Shown here: piece after piece, positions 52,525-60,021 of the stretch
How positions within the stretch are numbered: position 1 is the first letter of the stretch
How the letters are laid out: every line of letters starts with the position of its first letter
Source: an uncultured Anaerovibrio sp.
Lineage (GTDB): Bacteria > Bacillota > Negativicutes > Selenomonadales > Selenomonadaceae
Direction: 5' to 3'
Assembly (NCBI GenBank): GCA_934203205.1
Contig: CAKPYV010000005.1
Coordinates: 29,795 to 93,794, forward strand
DNA: 64,000 nucleotides
Made by a program: the position numbers and the translations under genes
Notes under the pieces: generated by a model
The model's database searches: none
What the model was told of the DNA's origin: nothing
What the model saw: only the letters and a program-made list of their open reading frames with translations

Positions 52525-52560
52525 AACAGGAGCAGTAACAAAATTACCACTCCTGTCAAT
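52525..52560 (-). terminator. Rho-independent terminator of sigH
   Basis: 13-bp stem with G-U pairs: ACAGGAGCAGTAA (52525-52537) and TTACCACTCCTGT (52544-52556), then TTTTATAATT on the minus strand. Confidence 0.8.
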
Positions 52561-52566
52561 AATACT

Positions 52567-53310
52567 CTATGAACCCTCCGGACCATGCAGGCCGAACATA
52601 CCGCTTTCCTTGCGCTTCATACTGGCAAGGCCTTTATATATGGTTGTAATGTCAACTTCATTATCTGTAGACTCCATATACTTCTCCAGCTTTCTCTTTA
52701 CTCTTTGCAGGGCATTGTCAATGGATTTAATATGACGATGCAAATCCTTGGCTATTTCATGATAGGATTTGCCATCCAGATAATACATGAGAACCTTCCA
52801 TTCCAAATCGCTGAGAATCTCCAATACCTTGGCTTCAATGTCAACGAACTCCTCCTGGCTGATAATCAGTTCCTCTGGATCTGCTACCTGGATACCGGAT
52901 AAAACATCCAGCAGGATTCTATCTGAATCCTCATCGTATATAGGCTTATTCAGCGACACATAAGAATTGAGAGGTATATGCTTTTGTCTTGTGGCTGTCT
53001 TGATAGCTGTAATAATCTGTCTATTAACACACAGTTCCGCAAAGGCATGAAAGGATGCCGGCTTATCCAAGCGGAAATCACGAATCGCCTTGTACAGGCC
53101 AATCATGCCCTCCTGAATAATATCCTCTTTGTCTGCCCCAATGAGAAAATACGATCTAGCCTTGGCTCTGACAAATTTTCTATATTTACTTATCAGATAA
53201 TACATGGCGATATCGTCTTCATTATCCTTGATTTGTGCAATTATTTCTTCATCAGTGAGTCCGCCAAAGAGCTTCTCTGCTGCTTCCTCGCTGATCAGGC
53301 CATTCTCCAT
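52567..53310 (-). CDS. sigH: RNA polymerase sigma factor SigH
   Basis: Sigma-70 family alternative factor, 247 residues. Region 2 (about 35-110) has YRKFVRAKARSYFLIGADKEDIIQEGMIGLYKAIRDFRLDKPASFHAFA, and ITAIKTATRQKHIPLNSYVSLN follows. Region 4 (about 160-215) has LSDLEWKVLMYYLDGKSYHEIAKDL. This is the Spo0H type that controls the transition state or competence in Bacillota. A roughly 30-residue tail after region 4 (SMKRKESGMFGLHGPEGS) is longer than usual. The position after yacP is the standard order; the usual rpmG-secE-nusG genes do not follow, and the nuo operon does instead. Confidence 0.93.
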   Translation of the reverse strand: MENGLISEEAAEKLFGGLTDEEIIAQIKDNEDDIAMYYLISKYRKFVRAKARSYFLIGADKEDIIQEGMIGLYKAIRDFRLDKPASFHAFAELCVNRQIITAIKTATRQKHIPLNSYVSLNKPIYDEDSDRILLDVLSGIQVADPEELIISQEEFVDIEAKVLEILSDLEWKVLMYYLDGKSYHEIAKDLHRHIKSIDNALQRVKRKLEKYMESTDNEVDITTIYKGLASMKRKESGMFGLHGPEGS

Positions 53311-53373
53311 CCGCCATTTCCTCCATATATCATGAGTTGCCGGGACAATGCCCTGACGATTGATTCAAATTTG

Positions 53374-53403
53374 ATTATACCGCCCTTAGGCGGTGTGAGT
53401 CAA
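53374..53403 (-). promoter_or_regulatory. promoter of sigH with a palindrome in the spacer
   Basis: Minus strand TTGACT (53398-53403), 18-nt spacer, TATAAT (53374-53379). ACCGCC-CTTA-GGCGGT (53379-53394) fills the spacer, a likely operator for a repressor, in an otherwise AT-rich region. A similar half-like sequence CACCACCTAGAGG lies upstream at about 53411-53423. Confidence 0.7.
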
Positions 53404-53433
53404 GTCATTACACCACCTAGAGGAGCTTTTTGC

Positions 53434-53964
53434 TTATTTTGATTTCCGCAGAGCATCCAATTTAGCCAGGGTTTCTGCATCTATACGGGAACCGATTTCA
53501 TTTCTGGAGATGGGCAAAACCACCTTGCCCAGATACTTGTCTTTGATTTCTTTTTTGGCTCTTTTCACCATGCGATGAAATTCTCCAGAGGGATGGCGAT
53601 AGGCTCCTGCACCCAAAATCACAGCCTGCTCTGCTCCATCTGAGGTAACTACATGAACCTCTCGTCCCATGCGCACAGAATCATAGGCCAGCCGCTCAAT
53701 ATAGCTATCCGCTGTCTCTCCCTTGCCAGTGTAAACTACCTCTAAATGCTTGTTTACCTGCTCCACACGTTCATCATCTGCTGTAAATAAAGCATCGAAA
53801 ACCACTGTCATATCGTACTTCTCGTAGGCTCCATATTCTGCCAGCATATGCACCAGCTTGTCCCTGGCCTCTGACAAATCATTGCGCAGAGCTGTAAGCT
53901 CAGGCCAGAGATTGATAACATTGTAGCCATCTACTATATAATGCTCCCTTGGCTTTTTTCTCAT
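53434..53964 (-). CDS. yacP: YacP/Rae1-type NYN-domain ribonuclease
   Basis: 176 residues of NYN (PIN-like) nuclease fold. The motif YIVDGYNVINLWPEL is at residues 9-23 with the first catalytic Asp. DMTVVFDALFTADDE near 51, ETADSYIERLA near 83 and VHVVTSDGAEQ near 104 supply further acidic residues. In B. subtilis the homologue Rae1 cuts mRNA at the ribosome A site. It sits between rlmB and sigH, its conserved place. AAAAGGGG lies before ATG 53964. Confidence 0.92.
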   Translation of the reverse strand: MRKKPREHYIVDGYNVINLWPELTALRNDLSEARDKLVHMLAEYGAYEKYDMTVVFDALFTADDERVEQVNKHLEVVYTGKGETADSYIERLAYDSVRMGREVHVVTSDGAEQAVILGAGAYRHPSGEFHRMVKRAKKEIKDKYLGKVVLPISRNEIGSRIDAETLAKLDALRKSK

Positions 53965-53998
53965 ACAAATCCCCTTTTCCTTACATCTCTGCCAAATA

Positions 53999-54895
53999 TT
54001 AATTCATAGCCTTGCGGCGCTGCTTCATAGCCTCATACATCAAAATGGAACCTGCCACAGAGGCATTCAGGGAATTGATTTTGCCTACCATAGGAATACG
54101 GACAACAAAATCGCACTGCTCCTTTACCAGACGGCCTACTCCCTGTCCTTCACTGCCAATAATCAAAAGCAGTGGGCCAGTTAAATCGGTAGCATAGTAA
54201 TCCTTGCCATCCATATCCGCAGCGGCCACCCATAGCCCCTCCTGCTTCAACTTTTTGATGGTCTGCACCAGATTGCCAACTCTGGCTACTGGCACGTGCT
54301 CCACCGCTCCGGCAGAGGTTTTGGCTACCGTAGCGGAAAGCGGACAGCTTCTGTGCTTGGGAATCAACACCCCATGGACACCGGCTGCATCTGCTGTACG
54401 CAGAATGGCGCCCAGATTGTGGGGATCCTCCAGCTCATCTAAAAGGACAATAAATGGAGGCTCATTTCTATCCTTGGCCACCTGCAAAATATCCTCCAAC
54501 TCTGCATACTGTACTGGAGCTACCTGAGCCAGTACACCCTGATGGCGAATACCTCTGGCAATACTATCCAGCTTGCTGCGATCCCAATACTGTATATTGA
54601 CACCCTTTTCCTTGGCTACAGCAATGATTTCCTTAATAGAGCCTTCGGTACTGCCGTTGGCAATCATCAGCTTGTTGACACTGCGGCTGCCCTTCAAAGC
54701 TTCCATAACAGCATTCCGCCCAGCCACCATATCCTCTGGCAGTTCCACCACATCCAAAGGAGCAGATTTTGCCACCTTTTTCCCAGTACGCCTATCCTTC
54801 TGAGGGCGATTTTTCTTGGCCATATACTCCAGCTTACTCCCCTTGTGCTCGTTTTTAGCTATAGCCCTCTTATCCTTCTTTTTTCTATCATCCAT
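53999..54895 (-). CDS. rlmB: 23S rRNA (guanosine-2'-O-)-methyltransferase RlmB (TrmH/SpoU family)
   Basis: 298 residues. A basic, disordered N-terminal 50 residues (KKKDKRAIAKNEHKGSK, KKNRPQKDRR) is followed by a substrate-binding domain (GRNAVMEALKG near 59) and the SPOUT methyltransferase domain. Its three motifs are LDELEDPHNLGAILRTADAAGV near 155, LLLIIGSEGQGVGRLV near 237 and IPMVGKINSLNASVAGSILMYEA near 262. It methylates G2251 in E. coli-type 23S rRNA. The long basic tail may bind RNA. Confidence 0.94.
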   Translation of the reverse strand: MDDRKKKDKRAIAKNEHKGSKLEYMAKKNRPQKDRRTGKKVAKSAPLDVVELPEDMVAGRNAVMEALKGSRSVNKLMIANGSTEGSIKEIIAVAKEKGVNIQYWDRSKLDSIARGIRHQGVLAQVAPVQYAELEDILQVAKDRNEPPFIVLLDELEDPHNLGAILRTADAAGVHGVLIPKHRSCPLSATVAKTSAGAVEHVPVARVGNLVQTIKKLKQEGLWVAAADMDGKDYYATDLTGPLLLIIGSEGQGVGRLVKEQCDFVVRIPMVGKINSLNASVAGSILMYEAMKQRRKAMN

Positions 54896-54971
54896 AATTT
54901 TTTACATCCTTCTTCACAATATAATATAAATATTGCCTGAAATTGCACAATATCACCGCCCTAGCTAAACA

Positions 54972-55045
54972 CATCTTATCAAAAATCGCCTTTTTTGATA
55001 AGATGTTCATGTATCTTGTCAAAAATCGCTTTTTTTGACAAGATA
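54972..55045. repeat. tandem pair of near-identical hairpins between thyX and rlmB
   Basis: CATCTTATCAAAAA (54972-54985) pairs with 54992-55005, and TATCTTGTCAAAAA (55012-55025) pairs with 55032-55045, each 14 bp around TCGCCT or TCGCTT. The two units are 40 bp apart and differ at few places. The A/G to T/C change in each arm is matched on its other side (TTATC/GATAA, TTGTC/GACAA). Each has a T-run within the stem, so they may act as terminators, or as paired operators. Confidence 0.8.
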
Positions 55046-55079
55046 ATTTGCAAGCAATCCATGCTTCAAAAATACGACA

Positions 55080-55769
55080 TTATTCTGTACGCATTTTTAT
55101 CATCTCAGCAAATTTACCACAGGTCATGGCTCCCTCTGGGCAATGGCCAGTAGCAACACAGGATGCACCGGCATTCTTAAACAGCAGAGGGGCTGCCTCC
55201 TTGGCCTGTTCCAGCATCTTGTAAGCCAGCTCCCGAATCTCCCACTGGGCACGATTACAGCACCGCAGATTGAAGAAATGCATCAAGGAGCGGGCATTCA
55301 TGGTAACTACAATCTTGGTTTCTGTAGCATTGGCCAATACATAACGGGCATCCTCCCGGGGAACACCCATCTCAGCCAATTCATTATAAGTACTGCGAAT
55401 ATTGTCCATCAAGGCCTCAAATTTGGCCTTTGCCTCTGGCTTTTCCGCAATTGATGGAGGCAAGATATATTCAAAATCATGCTCCGCCACATAGCGCTGG
55501 GACTGCTGGCTATAGGAAGCCAAACGATGTCTTACCAGCTGATGAGTCAGCACTCTGGATACTCCCTCAATACCAAAGGTAAAGGTAACATGCTCCATAG
55601 TAGAAGCATGGCCCATCTGCACAATCTTAGCTACCAGCTTGGCAACCTGCTCATCACTCATTTTCTCGGCCAGCTCCTCTGCCCCAGAAGCAGAATAGCA
55701 CAATCTAGCTGCCATAGCCACCACTCGTTCCGGCTGTGGCGTATGCTCCAATAATTTAACCTTTATCAA
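55080..55769 (-). CDS. thyX: flavin-dependent thymidylate synthase ThyX
   Basis: Makes dTMP from dUMP with FAD, NADPH and methylene-tetrahydrofolate. The diagnostic ThyX motif RHRLASYSQQSQR is at residues 80-92. 229 residues, normal length. An extra C-terminal part contains CVATGHCPEGAMTCGKF. The start is TTG 55769 with GGGAGG 8 nt upstream. It is in its usual Bacillota place before rlmB, but mrnC, normally next to it, is 3.7 kb away because three genes are inserted. The HipA-like gene ends only 27 bp upstream. Confidence 0.95.
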   Translation of the reverse strand: MIKVKLLEHTPQPERVVAMAARLCYSASGAEELAEKMSDEQVAKLVAKIVQMGHASTMEHVTFTFGIEGVSRVLTHQLVRHRLASYSQQSQRYVAEHDFEYILPPSIAEKPEAKAKFEALMDNIRSTYNELAEMGVPREDARYVLANATETKIVVTMNARSLMHFFNLRCCNRAQWEIRELAYKMLEQAKEAAPLLFKNAGASCVATGHCPEGAMTCGKFAEMIKMRTE

Positions 55770-55796
55770 AAAATAAACCTCCCCTAAAACAACATT

Positions 55797-57020
55797 TTAT
55801 TCTTTCTCTCTATATAAGCTCAATATTCTCTTAGCCCGAAGCTGGATAAATTGAGACATTTTTTCCAGCGTAGCATTTCCTACATTATATTTAAGATGCT
55901 TGCGAAAATGGAAATTTAGTAATTTTCTAATACCTGGTATATGATCTGGCCTAATAAACAACTTTACCGCTGTATCAAAATTCATATATTTACCTGATAA
56001 GCTGGATATATATGCCTCTAAGTTTTCCATATCATTTTTGGCAGCTCCATATAACAAGGAAAATCCATTATCAAATATAGGGGCAGGCCGTAAATAAGCC
56101 CCTGTATTATTATCTGTCAAATAACCAAAATTTCCCAGATGCCTATCCTTATTGCAAATCAAGGCATCGTAAATCATTAAATCCCCGTATTTTTCCCGAC
56201 CATATATTTCTGCCATCCTATCCTGTACTGCAATATTGGCTAAATTTGCTCTTTTCATCGCCAAGCCCTTAGCTCGGAAAAAATCATAGGCCGCAGTATA
56301 GCCCACATCCTCACTGGTAAACAGCTTGCATTTACAAACTATTTCTTTTTCCCCATTGCGATGATGAAACATTTCCAAATCATAGGGTATATGCTCAAAT
56401 CCCATTACCTCTGCCACCTGGACTGCATAATACTCCATAGTGGCCTGAGAGCGACCATCGGTATATTTAATAAAATCATCACCCTTAATGAGATAAATAC
56501 CGTCTAAACGATTTGACCAGCATTTTTTCAGCGCACCACTGGAAGTATATTCCGGCGAAGTAACCACACCGCTTACTTTCTCACTATAACCAGTAAATGC
56601 CACATAGGCCAAAACCTCATTAAAGGGATGGTGATATAGATTAAAATCCTGCCAAGCTATGGGGTAAGCAGCATTGGTAATCCACAAAGCATCATTAAGA
56701 GACAGAGCATGGGAAATATCCACATAGGCCAAGGGATTTTCATCATCCCCTATAGTTTGCATTAACTTATCCACAAACTGCCTATTTTTCGGTGCCTTAC
56801 GCTTGCCTATCCATTGCAGCAAATTTTCTGGAGAGCTATCCTGCCGTAGAGAATAGGGCAACAGGGCTTGTTTTTCCTGGTTCATATATTTTATTTGCAA
56901 GGAATAATCATAAGCCTCCAAGCCACCTACCTGAATTTTTTCTCGCATTAAGTCAAATTTCAATAGCGGAATATCTTTGTTTTGTAAAATATATGTACCT
57001 GCTAAGTCTTTATTTCCCAT
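55797..57020 (-). CDS. HipA/CtkA-like protein kinase
   Basis: 407 residues from ATG 57020 (AGG 8 nt upstream; a GTG at 57029 is possible). The C-terminal half is the HipA_C kinase fold: catalytic loop LICNKDRHLGNFGYL near residue 285, metal-binding IFDNGFSLLYG near 320, and the candidate ATP lysine in GIYLIKGDD near 180. The N-terminal 150 residues (ISHALSLNDALWI, IAWQDFNLYHHPFNEVL) are typical of stand-alone HipA-like kinases rather than the HipA_N-HipA_C toxin. No HipB antitoxin lies beside it. The target is unknown. It lies 59 bp after a HAD phosphatase gene on the same strand. Together with tnpB these genes split thyX from mrnC, so acquisition is likely. Confidence 0.78.
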   Translation of the reverse strand: MGNKDLAGTYILQNKDIPLLKFDLMREKIQVGGLEAYDYSLQIKYMNQEKQALLPYSLRQDSSPENLLQWIGKRKAPKNRQFVDKLMQTIGDDENPLAYVDISHALSLNDALWITNAAYPIAWQDFNLYHHPFNEVLAYVAFTGYSEKVSGVVTSPEYTSSGALKKCWSNRLDGIYLIKGDDFIKYTDGRSQATMEYYAVQVAEVMGFEHIPYDLEMFHHRNGEKEIVCKCKLFTSEDVGYTAAYDFFRAKGLAMKRANLANIAVQDRMAEIYGREKYGDLMIYDALICNKDRHLGNFGYLTDNNTGAYLRPAPIFDNGFSLLYGAAKNDMENLEAYISSLSGKYMNFDTAVKLFIRPDHIPGIRKLLNFHFRKHLKYNVGNATLEKMSQFIQLRAKRILSLYREKE

Positions 57021-57079
57021 TAGATTCACCTGCCTTTGGTAATGACCCTTGGAATTTATCTACCGATTGCTTAACAAAA

Positions 57080-57859
57080 TCAAATCAACTTGTTTTCCTT
57101 GCAGAAATGATAAATGCCATCATCCTCACAGTTGCCACAGGTGGCCCAAGCGATTTTTTTCAAATCCTCAGAGCCGTTGCCCATTGCTACGCAATAATCA
57201 AGAGCCTGGAACATTTCCAAATCATTGTTGCCATCGCCAAAGGCCATAGCTTCTGATGTTTTCAAGCCGAAATATTCCAGTACCTTAGTTACCCCACGGC
57301 CTTTGCCACCATCAGCTGGCACAATATCCACAGCTCTGTCCCACCAAGCTGCTATTTTGGCATTATCGGTATTCTCTACCATATGTGGTCGTTCTGGCTC
57401 ACGACCTCCAACCATAATCTGATATACATCATCTTGCAGAACCTGGTCAAAATCCGGTGCAGGTTTCAAATCTATACCACCCATGACATAGTATTCATGC
57501 AAATCTTCATCTACACCATTGGCTGCCGATCTAGTTGCTGTAGCTATTGATACTGGACGGTTCAATTCAGCAGTATTTTTCAGTATTTGCAACACATCTT
57601 TTTTACTCAAAGGATTGCGAAAAATAACTTTGCCATCACCAGTATAACAATAGGAGCCATTATATGTAACGCAAGCATCAAATTTTATCCCTGGTATATC
57701 TGGCATCTGTATAGGTGCCCGCCCAGAGGCAATACATATCTTAATCCCATTAGCCTGCAGTCCCTTCAACATCTCCACAGTCTTGTCAGACATTCCATCA
57801 GCCTTATAATCAATCAAAGTCCCATCTACGTCAAAAAACACAATCTTTATCTGTTCCAT
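57080..57859 (-). CDS. HAD-superfamily phosphatase of Cof type
   Basis: 259 residues. Motif I is VFFDVDGTLID near residue 8 with the nucleophilic aspartate, motif II is the serine in KICIASGRAP near 42, motif III the lysine in GKGRGVTKVLEYFG near 190, and motif IV EAMAFGDGNNDLEMFQAL near 210. The C2B cap lies between motifs II and III. These enzymes act on sugar phosphates, nucleotides or flavin precursors. The start ATG 57859 has AGG 6 nt upstream. It is just upstream of the HipA-like kinase and may form an operon with it. Confidence 0.9.
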   Translation of the reverse strand: MEQIKIVFFDVDGTLIDYKADGMSDKTVEMLKGLQANGIKICIASGRAPIQMPDIPGIKFDACVTYNGSYCYTGDGKVIFRNPLSKKDVLQILKNTAELNRPVSIATATRSAANGVDEDLHEYYVMGGIDLKPAPDFDQVLQDDVYQIMVGGREPERPHMVENTDNAKIAAWWDRAVDIVPADGGKGRGVTKVLEYFGLKTSEAMAFGDGNNDLEMFQALDYCVAMGNGSEDLKKIAWATCGNCEDDGIYHFCKENKLI

Positions 57860-57940
57860 ATTGCACCTGCTTCCTATTGTGAAAACCATTTAATTCAATT
57901 ATCTAATTATACTATAGAAATATATTTTATTCGTCAATCA

Positions 57941-58065
57941 CTCCCGCTTATAGAAGCGGGAGCTTGTAAGTCAGATAAGCATAGGTAGTAGCGGTATCTA
58001 AATAATACCTCCCTAATTCTGCCTACATCATCGGGCAATTGACAATGCCCGTTTTGCCAAGGAGT
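57941..58065 (-). ncRNA. possible reRNA (omega RNA) of TnpB
   Basis: On the minus strand the 125 nt after the tnpB stop reach the right-end hairpin. It contains a stem CGGGCA..TGCCCG (about 58031-58055) and a GGTAT..ATACC pair (about 57990-58012). TnpB guide RNAs begin near the end of tnpB and extend through the right end, with the guide taken from flanking sequence beyond about 57936. The position fits; the structure is not proven. Confidence 0.5.
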
Positions 58066-59292
58066 TTACTCCGAGGCAGTTGTTATTCTTTCATACCGAG
58101 GATTGTTGTCACCAGAAATCCACATAGTTCCAAGGAGCTGTATGTTCATAGCACCGATACGGTCATCATTGGATTTGTAACCGCATTGGCAACTATACAT
58201 ATGTTTGTGATGGTCACGGTTTCCTTTGTGGATAGTTCCACACTTTGGACAACGCTGTGATGTGTATCTTGCTGAAACTTTCAGCACCTCTGAACAATTT
58301 TCGTGGGCTTTATAAGTCAGAAATTGCTCTAACTGATAGAATGACCAGCTTCGCAGATCATATTTCTGCCTTGCAGTTCGCGAAAGATTTGATTCTTCAA
58401 AGCTAACGCCTGTTAAATCTTCAAGCACAAACAGTGTATCTTTGCCGTATTTTTGCACGAGTGTCTTAGAAATCTGATGGTTTACATCGGACATCCAACG
58501 GTTCTCTCGTCCTGAGATGGCTTTTAGTCTGCGCTTTGCGGATTTCGTGCCTTTTGATTGTAACTGGCGGCGAACTTCTTGGAATTTATGCCGTTTTGTG
58601 GCAATTTTTCGTCCAGAGATAAATTCAGTCTTGCCCTGTTCGTCGTAGCTGACAGTTAAAAAACGCAATCCACGGTCAATACCGACAACGTGACGGACGT
58701 TACCTTTCTGGAAATCTTCGACAGCCTTGGTAACAGGAATGTGCAGATACCACAAGCCTTTGAATTCGACCAGCTTTGCTGTGCCAAGATTCCACGAGCC
58801 ATCAAGATATTCGGTGAAGTGTTTGCCCTCAAAGGTGCATTTTATTCGTTTTCCCAGTGTATTAATGGATAGAGTCTGTCCATCATCAACGAAGCTGTAG
58901 TCACGGTTGCGAACCAAATCAGCTTGCGGACGGCTGAAAAATACAGGCTTCCAAAGCCATTCAAGCGTTTTTGGAATGTATTTCCAGCTGCCTTTTTCGT
59001 CCTTGTATTTATATGGATTTTGAACGAGCTGCCGTTTGACTGTTTTGTAACGGGCGACAGCTGTCTTGATTGACGACTGTGCGAGCTGTGACTTTAAACC
59101 AAATCGACCACGAAGGTCGCTGTACAACTCTTTATTAAGGCTTTGATAAGCCAAGTTAAACTGGTTGTCAAAAATATGCTTTGATACAAAGTTGCAAGCT
59201 TGTCGATACTGTTCAGTCATTTGACGAAACAACATTTCTTGTTCTTTAGAAACATTGATGCGAAGTTTTATAGTTTTGGTTAAGTCGGACAT
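58066..59292 (-). CDS. tnpB: TnpB, RNA-guided endonuclease of an IS605-type element
   Basis: 408 residues, looks intact. RuvC-I aspartate is in HVVGIDRGLRFLT (about residue 206), RuvC-II glutamate in LFVLEDLTG (about 291), RuvC-III aspartate in SNDDRIGAMNI (about 377). A zinc ribbon CPKC...CQC lies between II and III. The N-terminal wedge and recognition parts (NVSKEQEMLFRQMTEQYRQACNFV) are also present. TnpB cuts DNA next to a target-adjacent motif and helps retain the element. The start is ATG 59292; GTG 59301 is the alternative. Codon use is a little less AT-rich than its neighbours, by impression. Confidence 0.93.
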   Translation of the reverse strand: MSDLTKTIKLRINVSKEQEMLFRQMTEQYRQACNFVSKHIFDNQFNLAYQSLNKELYSDLRGRFGLKSQLAQSSIKTAVARYKTVKRQLVQNPYKYKDEKGSWKYIPKTLEWLWKPVFFSRPQADLVRNRDYSFVDDGQTLSINTLGKRIKCTFEGKHFTEYLDGSWNLGTAKLVEFKGLWYLHIPVTKAVEDFQKGNVRHVVGIDRGLRFLTVSYDEQGKTEFISGRKIATKRHKFQEVRRQLQSKGTKSAKRRLKAISGRENRWMSDVNHQISKTLVQKYGKDTLFVLEDLTGVSFEESNLSRTARQKYDLRSWSFYQLEQFLTYKAHENCSEVLKVSARYTSQRCPKCGTIHKGNRDHHKHMYSCQCGYKSNDDRIGAMNIQLLGTMWISGDNNPRYERITTASE

Positions 59293-59440
59293 CTTTTTCA
59301 CCTGCCTTTCTAAAGTTATATTACTTTCATCAAAGATATTATATCATATATTTTGCTGAAAGCCCAATGTTTTAAGAAAGTGAGGTTAGGTGGGCATTCC
59401 TCCCCGACCTAAGAGGTCGGAGTATCCTGCCCGCATTTTG

Positions 59441-59492
59441 ATGAAAAATCAGACCGTCTGCCTGCAAAATAAAATTTGAAAGACAGACGGCC
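59441..59492 (-). terminator. Rho-independent terminator of mrnC
   Basis: 12-bp stem with two G-U pairs: GACCGTCTGCCT (59452-59463) and AGACAGACGGCC (59481-59492), then TGATTTTTC on the minus strand. Confidence 0.8.
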
Positions 59493-59499
59493 ATACAAT

Positions 59500-60012
59500 T
59501 TATTTTTCCTTGCCAGTAGAGTTATTGCGTTTTGCACTTACCTGAGCCATCATTTCCTGGGAAATAGCCTGAAAAGCCGCTTCGGCAATTTCGTAAAGCC
59601 GTTGGTTATTTTCCTGCAAATAAAGTGTGCCCAGCAAAGCCTCAAAGCCAGTACTGGAATGGTACTGAGCTACAGAAGCACTTTTGCTAACACGGCTGCG
59701 GCAATTCCTGCCCCGCTTGTAAATAGCAATTTCCTCCTCTGTCAGCATAGGCTCAATGGCACGATAGGCCTTATCCTGCCAGATCGCAGAAACTATCTGA
59801 GCACTAAACTGATTCAGCACCTGCACCTTGCTTTGCTCATAGGAAAGGAGCCTTCCCCGCACAAAAAGATGAAAATAGGCATCCCCTATATAGGCTAGTA
59901 CCAAAGGATGCAGAGTTCTAGGATTTACCTCCTGATAACGCTGCAACGCGCCTCCTGTGCCATCTGGCACAAACATCATATCTACCAGCTTCTGAAAATG
60001 TTCAAAGGTCAT
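59500..60012 (-). CDS. mrnC: mini-ribonuclease III MrnC
   Basis: Matures the 23S rRNA ends in Bacillota. 170 residues with only the RNase III catalytic domain and no double-stranded RNA-binding domain. HPLVLAYIGDAYFHLFVRG near residue 36 holds the catalytic Asp of motif I, and STGFEALLGTLYL near 120 has the Glu of the second. KRGRNCRSR lies between. AAGGTG precedes ATG 60012. It is 9 bp after cysS in the conserved order; thyX would normally follow. Confidence 0.94.
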   Translation of the reverse strand: MTFEHFQKLVDMMFVPDGTGGALQRYQEVNPRTLHPLVLAYIGDAYFHLFVRGRLLSYEQSKVQVLNQFSAQIVSAIWQDKAYRAIEPMLTEEEIAIYKRGRNCRSRVSKSASVAQYHSSTGFEALLGTLYLQENNQRLYEIAEAAFQAISQEMMAQVSAKRNNSTGKEK

Positions 60013-60021
60013 AACAGCACC

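Larger units (their letters stand above)
57936..59440 (-). mobile_element. IS200/IS605-type element carrying tnpB (no tnpA)
   Basis: About 1.5 kb. The right end, downstream of tnpB, has a perfect 9-bp hairpin CTCCCGCTT/AAGCGGGAG (57941-57962). The left end has a 7-bp hairpin CCGACCT/AGGTCGG (59404-59420). Such subterminal hairpins are the ends recognised by TnpA in this family. There is no tnpA, so it would have to be moved in trans. The insertion lies just after the mrnC terminator, with the exact ends not fixed by eye. There are no inverted terminal repeats, as expected. Confidence 0.75.

Noticed and set aside
55797..57020. HipBA toxin-antitoxin pair
   Set aside because: No HipB-like helix-turn-helix gene lies next to the kinase, and the N-terminus is not the usual HipA_N; called a HipA/CtkA-like kinase only.
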